Below, piece after piece: positions 42,267 to 51,429 of a stretch of 64,000 bases of DNA. The notes beneath the pieces are model-generated. The model was not told where the DNA came from, did not search any database, and saw nothing but the letters and a program-made list of their open reading frames with translations. Position 1 is the first letter of the stretch. The number at the start of each line of letters is the position of its first letter. The translations under genes and the position numbers were made by a program. The stretch is from Gammaproteobacteria bacterium (GTDB lineage: Bacteria; Pseudomonadota; Gammaproteobacteria; Pseudomonadales; Azotimanducaceae_A): assembly GCA_012960755.1 (NCBI GenBank), contig DUAT01000110.1:1-64000 (forward strand), in the 5' to 3' direction.

Positions 42267-43331
42267 GTGCACATCTCGATGCAAGACTCGCTGCAACTCT
42301 CTATGCAACTCTCGACGCAAGATTTGAATAAACCCGTAAGAATCATCTTTTTTTCTGATACCCATCTGGGTGCAGCCCACACATCAAGGCCAGGCAGACG
42401 AAAGAACCATCGCAGTGAGGATTTCACACGATGCTTCGAAACTGTCGTTGATCATGCGATTTCCAGTAAAGCCGATCTGCTGATACATGGTGGTGATCTG
42501 TTTAACCGCAGCAAGCCGCCCGCGGACATTGTTTATCAAGCCTACGAAAAAATTCTTCAGGCTGCCGACGAACTGCCAGTGTTAATGCTGGCGGGTAATC
42601 ATGAACGTGCCCAGCTTCCTCCTTATCTCTTCCTGCAACATCGCAATATTCATATTTTTGATGAGCCAAAAACTTTCCGGTTTTCCTTCCGTGGTAAATC
42701 TTTTTGTTTTGGAGGCTTTCCGCACCAGAAAAAAATCCGTACTGGTTTCATGGGTCTGGTCGACCGCTCCGGTATCTTTGATCAACCGGCTGACTATCGT
42801 TATCTGTGCGTCCACCAGACCGTGGAAGGCGCACGGGTTGGTCCCAATGGCTATACCTTCAGGCATGGTGATGATGTGATTTCAGCCAGCCATATTCCTG
42901 GTGGCTTAACTGCCGTACTGTCCGGCCATATCCATCGCCAGCAGATACTCGATACTGTGACGCCGGTGGTCTATTGTGGTTCGACTGAGCGGACTTCATT
43001 TGCCGAGGCCGATGAAACCAAGAGTTTTTGCGAGCTGATCCCCACGGAAGATCACATCGAGTTCGTTCCTTTACCGGCTACGCCGATGAATAGCTTATCG
43101 GTTCCCAACGAATTGACTGGTTCGCAAGCGCAGCGGTTTATAGAAGATTGGTGCAGGTGCCAGCAGCATAGAGCAGTGATTCGAATAAAGTTTGAAACGT
43201 TTCCGGGTGGTGAGGTGTTGCGAAAGGTTAATAAAAGCTGGCTATGGCGATTATTCCCGGATGCCAGTGCCATTCAGATATCAGTTGACGGCGGTTGGAG
43301 CAAGGTGAGACGTTCCAGCGCCTGGAAATGA
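42267..43331 (+). CDS. SbcD/Mre11-like metallophosphoesterase
   Basis: A 350- to 354-residue calcineurin-like phosphoesterase: FFSDTHLGAAH, LLIHGGDLFNRSKPP, LAGNHERAQLP, and LSGHIHRQQIL give all the dimetal ligands in SbcD/Mre11 order. It is probably a DNA nuclease or related phosphodiesterase, but no SbcC-type ATPase lies next to it and it is shorter than typical SbcD. The start could be GTG at 42267 or ATG at 42279. The first ~20 residues are a low-complexity repeat encoded by four 12-base units and may not be structural. Confidence 0.82.
   Translation: MHISMQDSLQLSMQLSTQDLNKPVRIIFFSDTHLGAAHTSRPGRRKNHRSEDFTRCFETVVDHAISSKADLLIHGGDLFNRSKPPADIVYQAYEKILQAADELPVLMLAGNHERAQLPPYLFLQHRNIHIFDEPKTFRFSFRGKSFCFGGFPHQKKIRTGFMGLVDRSGIFDQPADYRYLCVHQTVEGARVGPNGYTFRHGDDVISASHIPGGLTAVLSGHIHRQQILDTVTPVVYCGSTERTSFAEADETKSFCELIPTEDHIEFVPLPATPMNSLSVPNELTGSQAQRFIEDWCRCQQHRAVIRIKFETFPGGEVLRKVNKSWLWRLFPDASAIQISVDGGWSKVRRSSAWK
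42276..42323. repeat. Four tandem 12-base units at the start of the phosphoesterase gene
   Basis: Imperfect units of the form TC(G/T)(A/C)(T/C)GCAA(G/C)(A/T)(C/T) run without gaps, encoding SMQD, SLQL, SMQL and STQD. Variation in copy number would keep the frame. The repeats cover the region of both possible start codons, so they could affect translation. Confidence 0.7.
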
Positions 43332-43386
43332 AACACTCAAACATGGCCCCCTTGCGTCTGCGCGACATCATCCCCATAATTCACCC

Positions 43387-43818
43387 ATGAATAAAACATA
43401 TGAATCTATTTACTTAAGTGGTGAGGATCGTAACGTCGAGCGCCTGGGCACATTCGTCGCATGGCTGGTAACCAACGATTTACTTGAAGAAAGCCTTGAG
43501 CGTTCAGCTGCCTCGTCTGTCGCGAGGGTCTGCATGCAGGATCTGACGGGTCCTGAATTTTTAACGACGGTATTACATGGAGACTTCAAGCAGGTTCAAC
43601 TGAAGCAGCTGGGGCAGGATTTTGTCGAGGCCTATTTTGTTAGTGGTCAGTACGATGCTGACTACGAGGTTTGTGAATACGTGGGTGAAAATGAGTGGTT
43701 ACGCTTTGATGAAGTCTCACCCAAAATTACCGATGCGTTCCGCAGCTTCAAAAAACCTAAATCAGCCGTTCGAAGTCTGGGGGCTAAAATTATCCAGTTC
43801 CCTGTCCGGTCCAAATAG
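43387..43818 (+). CDS. Hypothetical protein
   Basis: A 143-residue, mixed-charge soluble protein with no signal peptide or membrane helix. It contains a dense acidic region (GQYDADYEVCEYVGENEWLRFDE) and a basic tail (FKKPKSAVRSLGAKIIQFPVRSK). I do not recognise a family. It lies 55 bases after the phosphoesterase and 29 bases before the amidase, on the same strand, so it may share a transcript with either. Confidence 0.6.
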   Translation: MNKTYESIYLSGEDRNVERLGTFVAWLVTNDLLEESLERSAASSVARVCMQDLTGPEFLTTVLHGDFKQVQLKQLGQDFVEAYFVSGQYDADYEVCEYVGENEWLRFDEVSPKITDAFRSFKKPKSAVRSLGAKIIQFPVRSK

Positions 43819-43847
43819 CGCTTTTTAACAAAAAAAGGGGCATGGCG

Positions 43848-45236
43848 ATGTCTGCAGATGATGATATAACCCTCTGGTCAACCATCCGGCAGGCCAGGGC
43901 CATTCGCACAGGTGAAATTACCAGTCGCCAACTGCTTGAAGCTATCATCACTCGCATCGGTGAAATGAACCCAGCACTGAATGCTGTTGTTACCAGGGAA
44001 TTTGAATCTGCACGCAATGCAGCAGACGAGGCTGACGCAGACCATTCACGTGGTATTGACCGGGGTCCGTTACATGGTATTCCGATGACCATCAAGGACG
44101 CGCTGGAAGTTGCTGGCATGCGTTCCACCGGAGGGGCAAAAGAATTACATAACAATATTCCCGGCAAAGATGCTGATGTGGTCAGGGCCGTCAGGGAAGC
44201 GGGTGCCCTGGTAATCGGTAAAACCAATTTGCCTCTCTGGTCCGGTGATATCCAGGCATACAATGAACTGTTTGGCACGACCAACAATCCCTGGGATGCG
44301 GAGCGCGTACCAGGTGGTTCTTCCGGGGGTGCAGCAGCGGCGGTTGCGACCGGTATGTCATCTTTCGAAATCGGCACTGATATTGGTGGCTCAATTCGTT
44401 TCCCCGCCTCTTTCTGCGGCGTCTTTGGTCACAAGCCGAGCTGGGGGATTGTGCCCAGCAAAGGTTACCTGGATCATGCCAGCGGTGGCACAACAGAAGC
44501 AGACATCAATGTGCATGGCCCCTTAGCCAGATCGGCGGAAGATCTGGAGTTGTTGCTCAGCCTGTTGGTTCGGCAGGAAAAACCCCTGTCTGTGAATCTG
44601 GCACCCGGGGTAGAGGACATCAAATCATTGCGGGTTGCTGCCTGGCTGGAGGATGAATTCTGCCCGCTGGATGATGAAGTAAGACAGGTCACCACAGCGG
44701 CGGTCGATAAGCTGGAAGCTTCCGGTGTAAAGGTAGATAGGACTGCCAGACCTGATATTGACCCTGAGGAAGCCTGGCAGTTGGGTATGTGGCTGGTGGG
44801 TGCCGCCATGCTGCAAAACCGGCCGGAAGAAACCGTCGACGAGTCGACGGTTACTCATCGTGCCTGGCTTGATGCGAATATAAAAAGGGAAGCTATCCGC
44901 GCAAAGTGGGCAGAATTTTTCAAAAATTATGATTCCATCATCATGCCTATCTCGTTCGTTCCACCCTTCAAGCATATTCATGAGGGAGATTTCGCGACAC
45001 GTAAACTGGTATGCAATGGAGAGGAACGCCCGTACATGGATCTTGTTCGCTGGACCATTTTAACTGGTATGGCCTACTTGCCTTCCTCCGTGCCACCTAT
45101 TGGGCTCGGCGAGTCGGGATTGCCGATCAGCTTCCAGGTTGTCGGGCCTTATGGTGCTGACTACACCACCATTCGCCTCGCCGGTTATATTGCTGACTTA
45201 TGCGGTGGCTACCAGGCACCGCCTCTGCACAAGTAG
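43848..45236 (+). CDS. Amidase (amidase-signature family)
   Basis: A 462-residue amidase-signature enzyme with the Ser-cisSer-Lys triad. Lys is in GIPMTIKDALEVAG, cis-Ser in VPGGSSGGAAAAVA, and the nucleophile Ser in IGTDIGGSIRFPASFCG. It hydrolyses a carboxylic amide. The ATG at 43848 is preferred over that at 43842 because AGGGG is eight bases upstream of it and only two from the other. It is convergent with the penicillin-acylase-family gene. Confidence 0.88.
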   Translation: MSADDDITLWSTIRQARAIRTGEITSRQLLEAIITRIGEMNPALNAVVTREFESARNAADEADADHSRGIDRGPLHGIPMTIKDALEVAGMRSTGGAKELHNNIPGKDADVVRAVREAGALVIGKTNLPLWSGDIQAYNELFGTTNNPWDAERVPGGSSGGAAAAVATGMSSFEIGTDIGGSIRFPASFCGVFGHKPSWGIVPSKGYLDHASGGTTEADINVHGPLARSAEDLELLLSLLVRQEKPLSVNLAPGVEDIKSLRVAAWLEDEFCPLDDEVRQVTTAAVDKLEASGVKVDRTARPDIDPEEAWQLGMWLVGAAMLQNRPEETVDESTVTHRAWLDANIKREAIRAKWAEFFKNYDSIIMPISFVPPFKHIHEGDFATRKLVCNGEERPYMDLVRWTILTGMAYLPSSVPPIGLGESGLPISFQVVGPYGADYTTIRLAGYIADLCGGYQAPPLHK

Positions 45237-45249
45237 CAAGGAAATTGTC

Positions 45250-45262
45250 CTGCCAGCGGCAG
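45250..45262. terminator. Small hairpin between convergent genes
   Basis: CTGCC-AGC-GGCAG, 5 bp with a 3-base loop, lies between the amidase stop (45236) and the acylase stop (45273). No T-run follows, so it is only a weak terminator candidate. Confidence 0.3.
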
Positions 45263-45272
45263 ACATAGGCAA

Positions 45273-47525
45273 TCAGGCGTCCCCTGCCGAGACCGTCTGT
45301 TGCAGTTCAATATCAATTTCCTGCTTCACCAGTGTCATATCGAAATACCTGCCGCTAAGCCAGTGTGCGTAACTGTTGGTAAGAAATTTACTCTCGGGTC
45401 GACCACCGTTCCCACCGGCAATCACAAATTTGAAATGCAACGGGTCCGCCAGGTCAATCACCCATCGAAATGCAGGCCCGTGATACACGTCCTGTTGAAT
45501 GGAACCTTTTCGAGGTGGGTTATGAACGGTCATTGCGAGGGTAGTGGGGCTGCCGCCGATAGCGTCAGGGCCCAGTTGCATATGTTCCCAGGTGTCATAC
45601 TTCGCCAGTGAGTTTCTGAAGCTGATCTGATGCAGCTTGCCCCAGGTCCAGTCGTCTCCCAGGTTGGCTCGCAGCCACTGGACAATGTCTCGTACATCGT
45701 TGCAGATAATTTCTTCCATGGCTTCCCGGTGCTTTAGCCAGGGTGAATCCGCCTGCATAAAATCCTCAATGGACAATCGGTTTAAACCGGGAGCAACGAA
45801 CGGCATGGAGACAAAGAGTGGGTTTTTACCCAATACCTGCTGCATGAATCTTGTATGCCAGCGCTTATCCAACAACGGATAGAAGATGCAGGCTGCTTTG
45901 GAATTGATATCGGCGATGCAGTCCCAGCCAGATAACAGTGTCTTCGCCAGTTGTACTTCTTCACTCTCATCTGTCAGTGCAGATACGATGCCGGGCACCA
46001 GATCTTTTGCCCTTAGATCCAACAGGTCAAGTTGCATCGCAGTAAAATCCTCTACGCTGATTCCGGACTTTGCCTCGATCAGCAACTGTTCTATTCGTCT
46101 CGCTCTGGCATCGTGCGCCGGGTAGTTATGCAGCGGATAAGCGCCCCGGTCGCCCATGGTGTCGTTGTTAGCAGTCAGGGTGTAGCCTGAATCAGGATTG
46201 TGCTCAACCAGCAATTCTTCTGCCAGGCTGGTATCAAAGAAGTATTCTTCTTTCCACCCCGGTAGCGGGACGATGCCTGTGACGCCCTGACGTTTACGAA
46301 TGGTTGTGGCCATAAAACGGCGCATGTCGTTGTTTCGATCGACGCAGATGATGTTGTTCACCAGCGGGCAGACATCGTTCTCAAAAAGATGGGCACCAAA
46401 CTCTTCGCTGTTCCTGGCCAACGGCAGTAACGCGAGAGCGCCTGCAGATGTGGGTTTATCCCGCATCACCCAATCCAGGGCAGTGACTGAGGACCGTTCG
46501 ATTGATTTAGTAATGCCAAGGGCATCGGTCAAAGACTCCAGAATGGGCCCATGACCCGATCTGCTGATTGTGAATCTTCGGCCGGGCTCATTGGCGACTT
46601 CAACTTCGTAGGTTTGTCTGATCTGGGGGACGTCTTTTTCAATAAATACATCGTACGTATCTACACAACCGGTGGTCAAACCCCAGGCGAGATCCTGGTT
46701 GAAACCCATCATAAAATAGGGCACACCGGGGAAACTCGCGCCGAACGCAGTAAGTCCGGGTGCGCTTAAGTGGGAATAAAAGAAAGTGTTTGGAATACCA
46801 TGGGGTTGATGGGGGTCGGTTGCCAGCATGGGGTAGCCAGAAGCCGAGAGTTCAGCTGCAATTGCCCAGTTGTTGCTGCCACTTAGGCCTGGTGATGATG
46901 CCGGTGTCGATCCCTGTGCCAGGCCTGGTACGACAGGGAATAGCAGATGGGCGATATTGATATCGAGCTGCAACAGCTCATCTTTTAGCATTTCTATACA
47001 TTCTGCATCTTCAACTGAAAATCGCCTGGCGTTGTTTTTGAACCAGTCTATACCGTGGAGGGCCATCAGCTTGCCGAGATAAATTTTCTCAAGCCAGGTT
47101 TTTTGCTGAAACCATCCGGTGAACCGGTATCGGGAGGCAACATCATGCCGGGTTACCATTCTTGGCTCTGTTCCGGCCTTGACAAACTCCGGCGGCACCT
47201 CGTCCAGGTTGGCTATGTAAGCGTTGACACCTTGCAGGTAAGCATCAACGATGTAGTCACCGGGGGAGTCTGGCAGGTTGTATGCGGGGACGTGAAAAGC
47301 CTTGTGCATCAGATCCTGGGTAACAAATCGCTCTCCCATGACACTTGCGGCGGTTCCGGTGGCGAACAGGTTGCTTAAATGCAATTGCCACAATCGTTCA
47401 CTGGCGCAGGCGTAACCCATTCCACGAAAAGCATCTTCAACGGTGCTGGCAAAAATATGCGGCACACCCACTTTATCCCAACATATTTCTAGTGGCGCGT
47501 CAGCTTCGGGAATACTACATGTCAT
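45273..47525 (-). CDS. Penicillin-amidase (S45) family acylase without signal peptide
   Basis: A 750-residue N-terminal-nucleophile hydrolase. The autocleavage and catalytic motif GSNNWAI places the new N-terminal Ser at residue 217, with the A-chain before it, and later GHGPI and AYHWL-type regions typical of the family. Members cleave amides such as beta-lactams or acyl-homoserine lactones after export to the periplasm. No signal peptide is present: the start overlaps the Usp stop (ATGA), leaving no room upstream, so this copy may act in the cytoplasm. Confidence 0.85.
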   Translation of the reverse strand: MTCSIPEADAPLEICWDKVGVPHIFASTVEDAFRGMGYACASERLWQLHLSNLFATGTAASVMGERFVTQDLMHKAFHVPAYNLPDSPGDYIVDAYLQGVNAYIANLDEVPPEFVKAGTEPRMVTRHDVASRYRFTGWFQQKTWLEKIYLGKLMALHGIDWFKNNARRFSVEDAECIEMLKDELLQLDINIAHLLFPVVPGLAQGSTPASSPGLSGSNNWAIAAELSASGYPMLATDPHQPHGIPNTFFYSHLSAPGLTAFGASFPGVPYFMMGFNQDLAWGLTTGCVDTYDVFIEKDVPQIRQTYEVEVANEPGRRFTISRSGHGPILESLTDALGITKSIERSSVTALDWVMRDKPTSAGALALLPLARNSEEFGAHLFENDVCPLVNNIICVDRNNDMRRFMATTIRKRQGVTGIVPLPGWKEEYFFDTSLAEELLVEHNPDSGYTLTANNDTMGDRGAYPLHNYPAHDARARRIEQLLIEAKSGISVEDFTAMQLDLLDLRAKDLVPGIVSALTDESEEVQLAKTLLSGWDCIADINSKAACIFYPLLDKRWHTRFMQQVLGKNPLFVSMPFVAPGLNRLSIEDFMQADSPWLKHREAMEEIICNDVRDIVQWLRANLGDDWTWGKLHQISFRNSLAKYDTWEHMQLGPDAIGGSPTTLAMTVHNPPRKGSIQQDVYHGPAFRWVIDLADPLHFKFVIAGGNGGRPESKFLTNSYAHWLSGRYFDMTLVKQEIDIELQQTVSAGDA

Positions 47526-47950
47526 TTGAGCAGTAGTATCGCACAGTTCGCAAGAACAGCAACCTGATAGCTGATACTCGCTACAAACTTACTGGGCTCA
47601 CTACCTCGAAGCGGATGGGAACTCAAAACGATGAGATCAACATTGTTGTCGTCTGCATAGGTGATCAGCTCCCTGGTTCGATTTCCTACCCGGTTCTCGC
47701 AGGTGACGGCAACATCAAGGCCTTCAAACCTCTTCTTGCGTTCCTGTAACGCCTCTTGCGCGTTATCTCTTAACTGGCTGAGGAAGTCCGCAGTTTCAGA
47801 ATCATCCGACACACTTATCGGTTCAATGACGTGCATCAGTGTCAGCGTGACGTGCACATCGCCTATTATGTCTGCAACTGCCTCAAGCGCCTTGTCATTC
47901 TGCTCAGAGAAATTCAGGGGAACCAGAATATTTTTATAGCGACCGGTCAT
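47522..47950 (-). CDS. UspA-family universal stress protein
   Basis: A 142-residue UspA-fold protein: YKNILVPLNFSEQNDKALEAVADI and VDLIVLSSHPLRGSEPSKFVASISYQVAVLANCAILLL. The GxxG(9x)G(S/T) ATP-binding motif is not seen, so it is probably the non-ATP-binding type. The stop overlaps the acylase ATG by ATGA, a tight coupling that links a stress protein to the acylase. Confidence 0.88.
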   Translation of the reverse strand: MTGRYKNILVPLNFSEQNDKALEAVADIIGDVHVTLTLMHVIEPISVSDDSETADFLSQLRDNAQEALQERKKRFEGLDVAVTCENRVGNRTRELITYADDNNVDLIVLSSHPLRGSEPSKFVASISYQVAVLANCAILLLK

Positions 47951-48027
47951 TGTTAATCATCCAGAAAGTGGCCAGGAAAGTGCTAAAGTTTATCAAATTC
48001 GGCTTGTGCGTCGTTGACCAAAATCAA

Positions 48028-51000
48028 TTATCTTATGCTTCCCTGGGTTGTTGTCTGCCACCAAAATGGGTTCAGCGTTTTATTGCCGGTGGTAACTTCC
48101 TTCAGCGTATCTGCCTGGTACACCCGACCATTCAGCACCACATGGCTCAATTGATCAGTGTTGCGAATGTCTTCCAGGGGATTGGCATTGATAATCACCA
48201 TATCCGCCAATTTACCCGGTTCCAGTGAACCAATGTCTGCAGCCATTCCCAGGTTAATTGCCGGGTTGATGGTCGCTGCGGAGAGTGCCTGCATGGGTGA
48301 CATACCACCGCGGACGAAACTCCACATTTCCCAGTGGGTTCCGAGTCCCTCTCTTTGGCCGTGGGCACCTGTGTTCACCAGCACACCGGCTTCCAGCAAT
48401 ACCCTGGCGGCGGCAGCCGAGTCGTCATCCCGGTAATCGCTTTCCGGCGCCATTGGCCGCCTCACAGAACGTGGCTGCAGAATAGTGGGTGGCACAAAAT
48501 TGGCGAGGATTGGATGCTTCCAGACTTCGGTATGCTGGTAGAAGTAGTCTTCAGAAGTTAGACCACCATAGGTAACCACGAGTGTGGGTGTGTAGGCCGC
48601 TGTGGTTTGCTGCCAGAGCTGGGTGACGTCGTCATACATCTTCAAGGTGGGCACATTGTGTTCAATACCGGTGATGCCGTCGGCAATCAGGTTCATATCC
48701 AACTGAAATAACGAGCCGCCTTCGGCAACGGTCATTATGCCTTCCAGCCTCGCAGCTTCTATCACTTGTTGGCGCTGATCGCGTCGAGGCTGGTTATAGT
48801 TCTTGATGCTAACGGCGCCTTGTGCTTTCAGTCGTCTGATATGACTTAAGGCGTCATCCAGGGAATCAACGGGTGACCAGGAAGTACTCTTCGCCCCGTA
48901 AACGATATTACCCGTTGAATAAATTCGTGGTGCCAGGATTTCACCTGCCCGGGCGTATTCCGAAGCAGCAAAAACACTGGTAGCAGGGCTCGAAGGGTCG
49001 TGAACCGTGGTAACACCCAGTGCAAGGTGCGCCAGAGCGCTCCAGTTTTGCTGTGGGATAATATCACCTGATGCATAAGGTCCGTGTGCGTGTGCATCAA
49101 TAAATCCCGGTACGATGGTTTTACCCTGGAGTTCAACTGTCGTTGCGCTGTCTGGGATCTGAATTTCACTCATCGCGCCGATCGCAGTAATGCGATTGCC
49201 GGAAATCAGCATGGTGCCGTTTTCAATGACCCGGCGATCTTCGTTCATGGTAATGATTCGCGCCCCGGTGAGGGCTAACTGCCCCTTGGGTAAATCGGTC
49301 GCTATGGTTTGAGATAAATTGATGCTTGTTGCAGTATCAGCCTCGTCGTCAGTTTTTTCTGCCTGCTTTTCGCTGAACAGAATATCATTGACCAAAACTG
49401 TTTTTAACTCAGGCCCAACAGACCAGCTCAGTCTCGATGAATCAGCGGACCAGTTCATATACGCGCCGCCAATCTTGCTCACACGCTGTGTGGGCAGGCT
49501 CTTCTGTGTTGGACCAACACTGATGCTTTTACCTGTTCTCGGAAACGTCGATACGTGCACGTGGAAGTTTTCGAGAAAAGCGATGTGCTTGCGGTCCGGG
49601 GACAATTTGATGTCTGTGGCAAACTCACTATCCGAAATTTCTCTGATATCGAGCCCATCCCGGGTCATCGACAGTAATTTGGTTTTCGAGGTGTCGCTGC
49701 CGCGGCCGCTGGGGCTTTTTCTTTCGAGGACGAAAACCTTGCCCTGTGTCAGTTGGGGTGAGACGCCCCTTCGGGAAACAAAACTCGCCTTGCGGGTTTT
49801 GACATCCAGCAGGTAGATTCCCGGTTCCTGTCCCCATTGCGGGTTTCTCAAGGGGTGCCCGGCCAATTTTCGGTAAGCCAATGTTTCACCGTCAGCAGAT
49901 AGGGATAACTCTGCATACTGACCACGCTCAACATTCAACTGTTTGCTGGGGGCTTTGGTGCGGGTTCCACCACGAACACTGATGCTGCGGATCGTTGCCA
50001 GTTCCTGGTCGTTCCAGCGGATAAAGTAAATTTTGTCGCTCTTTGGTGACCAGGCAGGATAAAGTTCGAATCCGTTGTCATCGCCAGTCAACCGCACGGG
50101 TACCCTGTTACCCTGTTTGATATACAGCTTGCCCAGGGACTCAAAAACGACGGATTTATTATCAGGCGAATGCCGCGCGAATCTCACCATGCGGGTATCG
50201 AATGACGCCGGTGCGACCTCGATGGGAAACCTTGGGACCGGGTAAACAACGCGAGTATCAGTCACTTGAAACGGGATGTTGCTGATTTTCCTGGTGTCGA
50301 TATCAATACGCCAGATTCTGCCGTCTGCCCAGTACACAATCTGTTGGCTGTCCGGCGTCCAGTCCATATTCGGATAAACACCCTGTACTGCCCAGGTCTC
50401 CTGTAAATCCAGGTCCATCTGATCCACCAGCATGGTTTCTTCCCCGGTATTGAGATCCATCATAAACAATCGGGAGGTGGCGCGAACCCGCTTGATATAA
50501 GCAAGATACTGACCATCCGGCGATGGCGTTGGGCGCACCGCGCCACCGGGACCGCCCACTACTTTGAGCTTTTCTCCGGTTTCAAGATTAACTTTCCTGA
50601 TCTGGAAGACTTCTTTGTTGCTGTCCTGTCGATAGATAAAGGTGTTACCCGGTGTACTGTTCTGGGAGTAGTAAATTGTCTTGCCATCGGGTGCGTACGT
50701 GGGTTCGCCCAGTTCTTTTTGGAACGTAGGGTCTGGCAGTTCAACGACTTGAACACCTGTGGCGCCCTCACTGCCGTTGACATGGAACAACCAGATCTCA
50801 CCGGAACCTAATGAGCGAGATGTCGTAAAGTGTTTGCGGGCTGCAAGGTAGTCACCATCGGGGCTCCAGCTGGGATTGTTCAACAGTCGAAAATTTTCAT
50901 GGGTAACTTGTTTGACGTCGCCGCTATCCAGGGCCATTACCCAGATATTGTCTCCGCCTGCGCGGTCTGAGGTGAAGGCTATTGAAGTCCCATCGGGGCT

Positions 51001-51336
51001 GAAACGAGGCTGAATTTCCCAGGCATGGCCGGAAAGAAGTGCTTCTGCTTTGCCGCCTTCAAATGGAATCCGGTAAATATCCCCCAGCAGGTCAAATGCG
51101 ATTTGTTTCCCATCCGGTGAAACATCCAGGCTCATCCAGGTACCCTGGTCGACATCGATCTTCGCTGACTGAGGCTCAACACTGTAGTTGGGCGAAGAGA
51201 CGTCCCATTTGGGTGTCTCCGCTTCTTTGTCTTCTAATGCGTCAGCAGACAATACCGGCGCGGCAGCAAAATGAAGTAATACCAGTGCCGATAGTACAAA
51301 TGCCATAGCGGATTGATGCGAAATCCATGAGTTCAT
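48028..51336 (-). CDS. Large exported TolB-propeller amidohydrolase
   Basis: A 1102-residue protein. A signal peptide (MNSWISHQSAMAFVLSALVLLHFAAAPVLS) is followed by a beta-propeller of repeated PD40 blades (SPDGKQIAF, SPDGTSIAFTSD, SPDGDYLA, APDGKTIYYSQ, SPDGQYLAY) over roughly residues 60-680. A C-terminal amidohydrolase starts at TIVPGFIDAHAHGPYASGD with the HxH metal site and ends with GKLADMVIINANP. Secreted propeller-amidohydrolases of this type act on unknown cyclic amides or peptides. The ATG at 51336 has GGAAA upstream, and the frame from 51387 is rejected. Confidence 0.85.
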   Translation of the reverse strand: MNSWISHQSAMAFVLSALVLLHFAAAPVLSADALEDKEAETPKWDVSSPNYSVEPQSAKIDVDQGTWMSLDVSPDGKQIAFDLLGDIYRIPFEGGKAEALLSGHAWEIQPRFSPDGTSIAFTSDRAGGDNIWVMALDSGDVKQVTHENFRLLNNPSWSPDGDYLAARKHFTTSRSLGSGEIWLFHVNGSEGATGVQVVELPDPTFQKELGEPTYAPDGKTIYYSQNSTPGNTFIYRQDSNKEVFQIRKVNLETGEKLKVVGGPGGAVRPTPSPDGQYLAYIKRVRATSRLFMMDLNTGEETMLVDQMDLDLQETWAVQGVYPNMDWTPDSQQIVYWADGRIWRIDIDTRKISNIPFQVTDTRVVYPVPRFPIEVAPASFDTRMVRFARHSPDNKSVVFESLGKLYIKQGNRVPVRLTGDDNGFELYPAWSPKSDKIYFIRWNDQELATIRSISVRGGTRTKAPSKQLNVERGQYAELSLSADGETLAYRKLAGHPLRNPQWGQEPGIYLLDVKTRKASFVSRRGVSPQLTQGKVFVLERKSPSGRGSDTSKTKLLSMTRDGLDIREISDSEFATDIKLSPDRKHIAFLENFHVHVSTFPRTGKSISVGPTQKSLPTQRVSKIGGAYMNWSADSSRLSWSVGPELKTVLVNDILFSEKQAEKTDDEADTATSINLSQTIATDLPKGQLALTGARIITMNEDRRVIENGTMLISGNRITAIGAMSEIQIPDSATTVELQGKTIVPGFIDAHAHGPYASGDIIPQQNWSALAHLALGVTTVHDPSSPATSVFAASEYARAGEILAPRIYSTGNIVYGAKSTSWSPVDSLDDALSHIRRLKAQGAVSIKNYNQPRRDQRQQVIEAARLEGIMTVAEGGSLFQLDMNLIADGITGIEHNVPTLKMYDDVTQLWQQTTAAYTPTLVVTYGGLTSEDYFYQHTEVWKHPILANFVPPTILQPRSVRRPMAPESDYRDDDSAAAARVLLEAGVLVNTGAHGQREGLGTHWEMWSFVRGGMSPMQALSAATINPAINLGMAADIGSLEPGKLADMVIINANPLEDIRNTDQLSHVVLNGRVYQADTLKEVTTGNKTLNPFWWQTTTQGSIR

Positions 51337-51429
51337 CGAGTGAGGTTTCCTTTCAGGAATAGTGGTGCGAGAGGGAGAATATACCAATAGCTGCTATAAT
51401 ACTGCCCTTAAAGGAACCCGACTTCCCTT

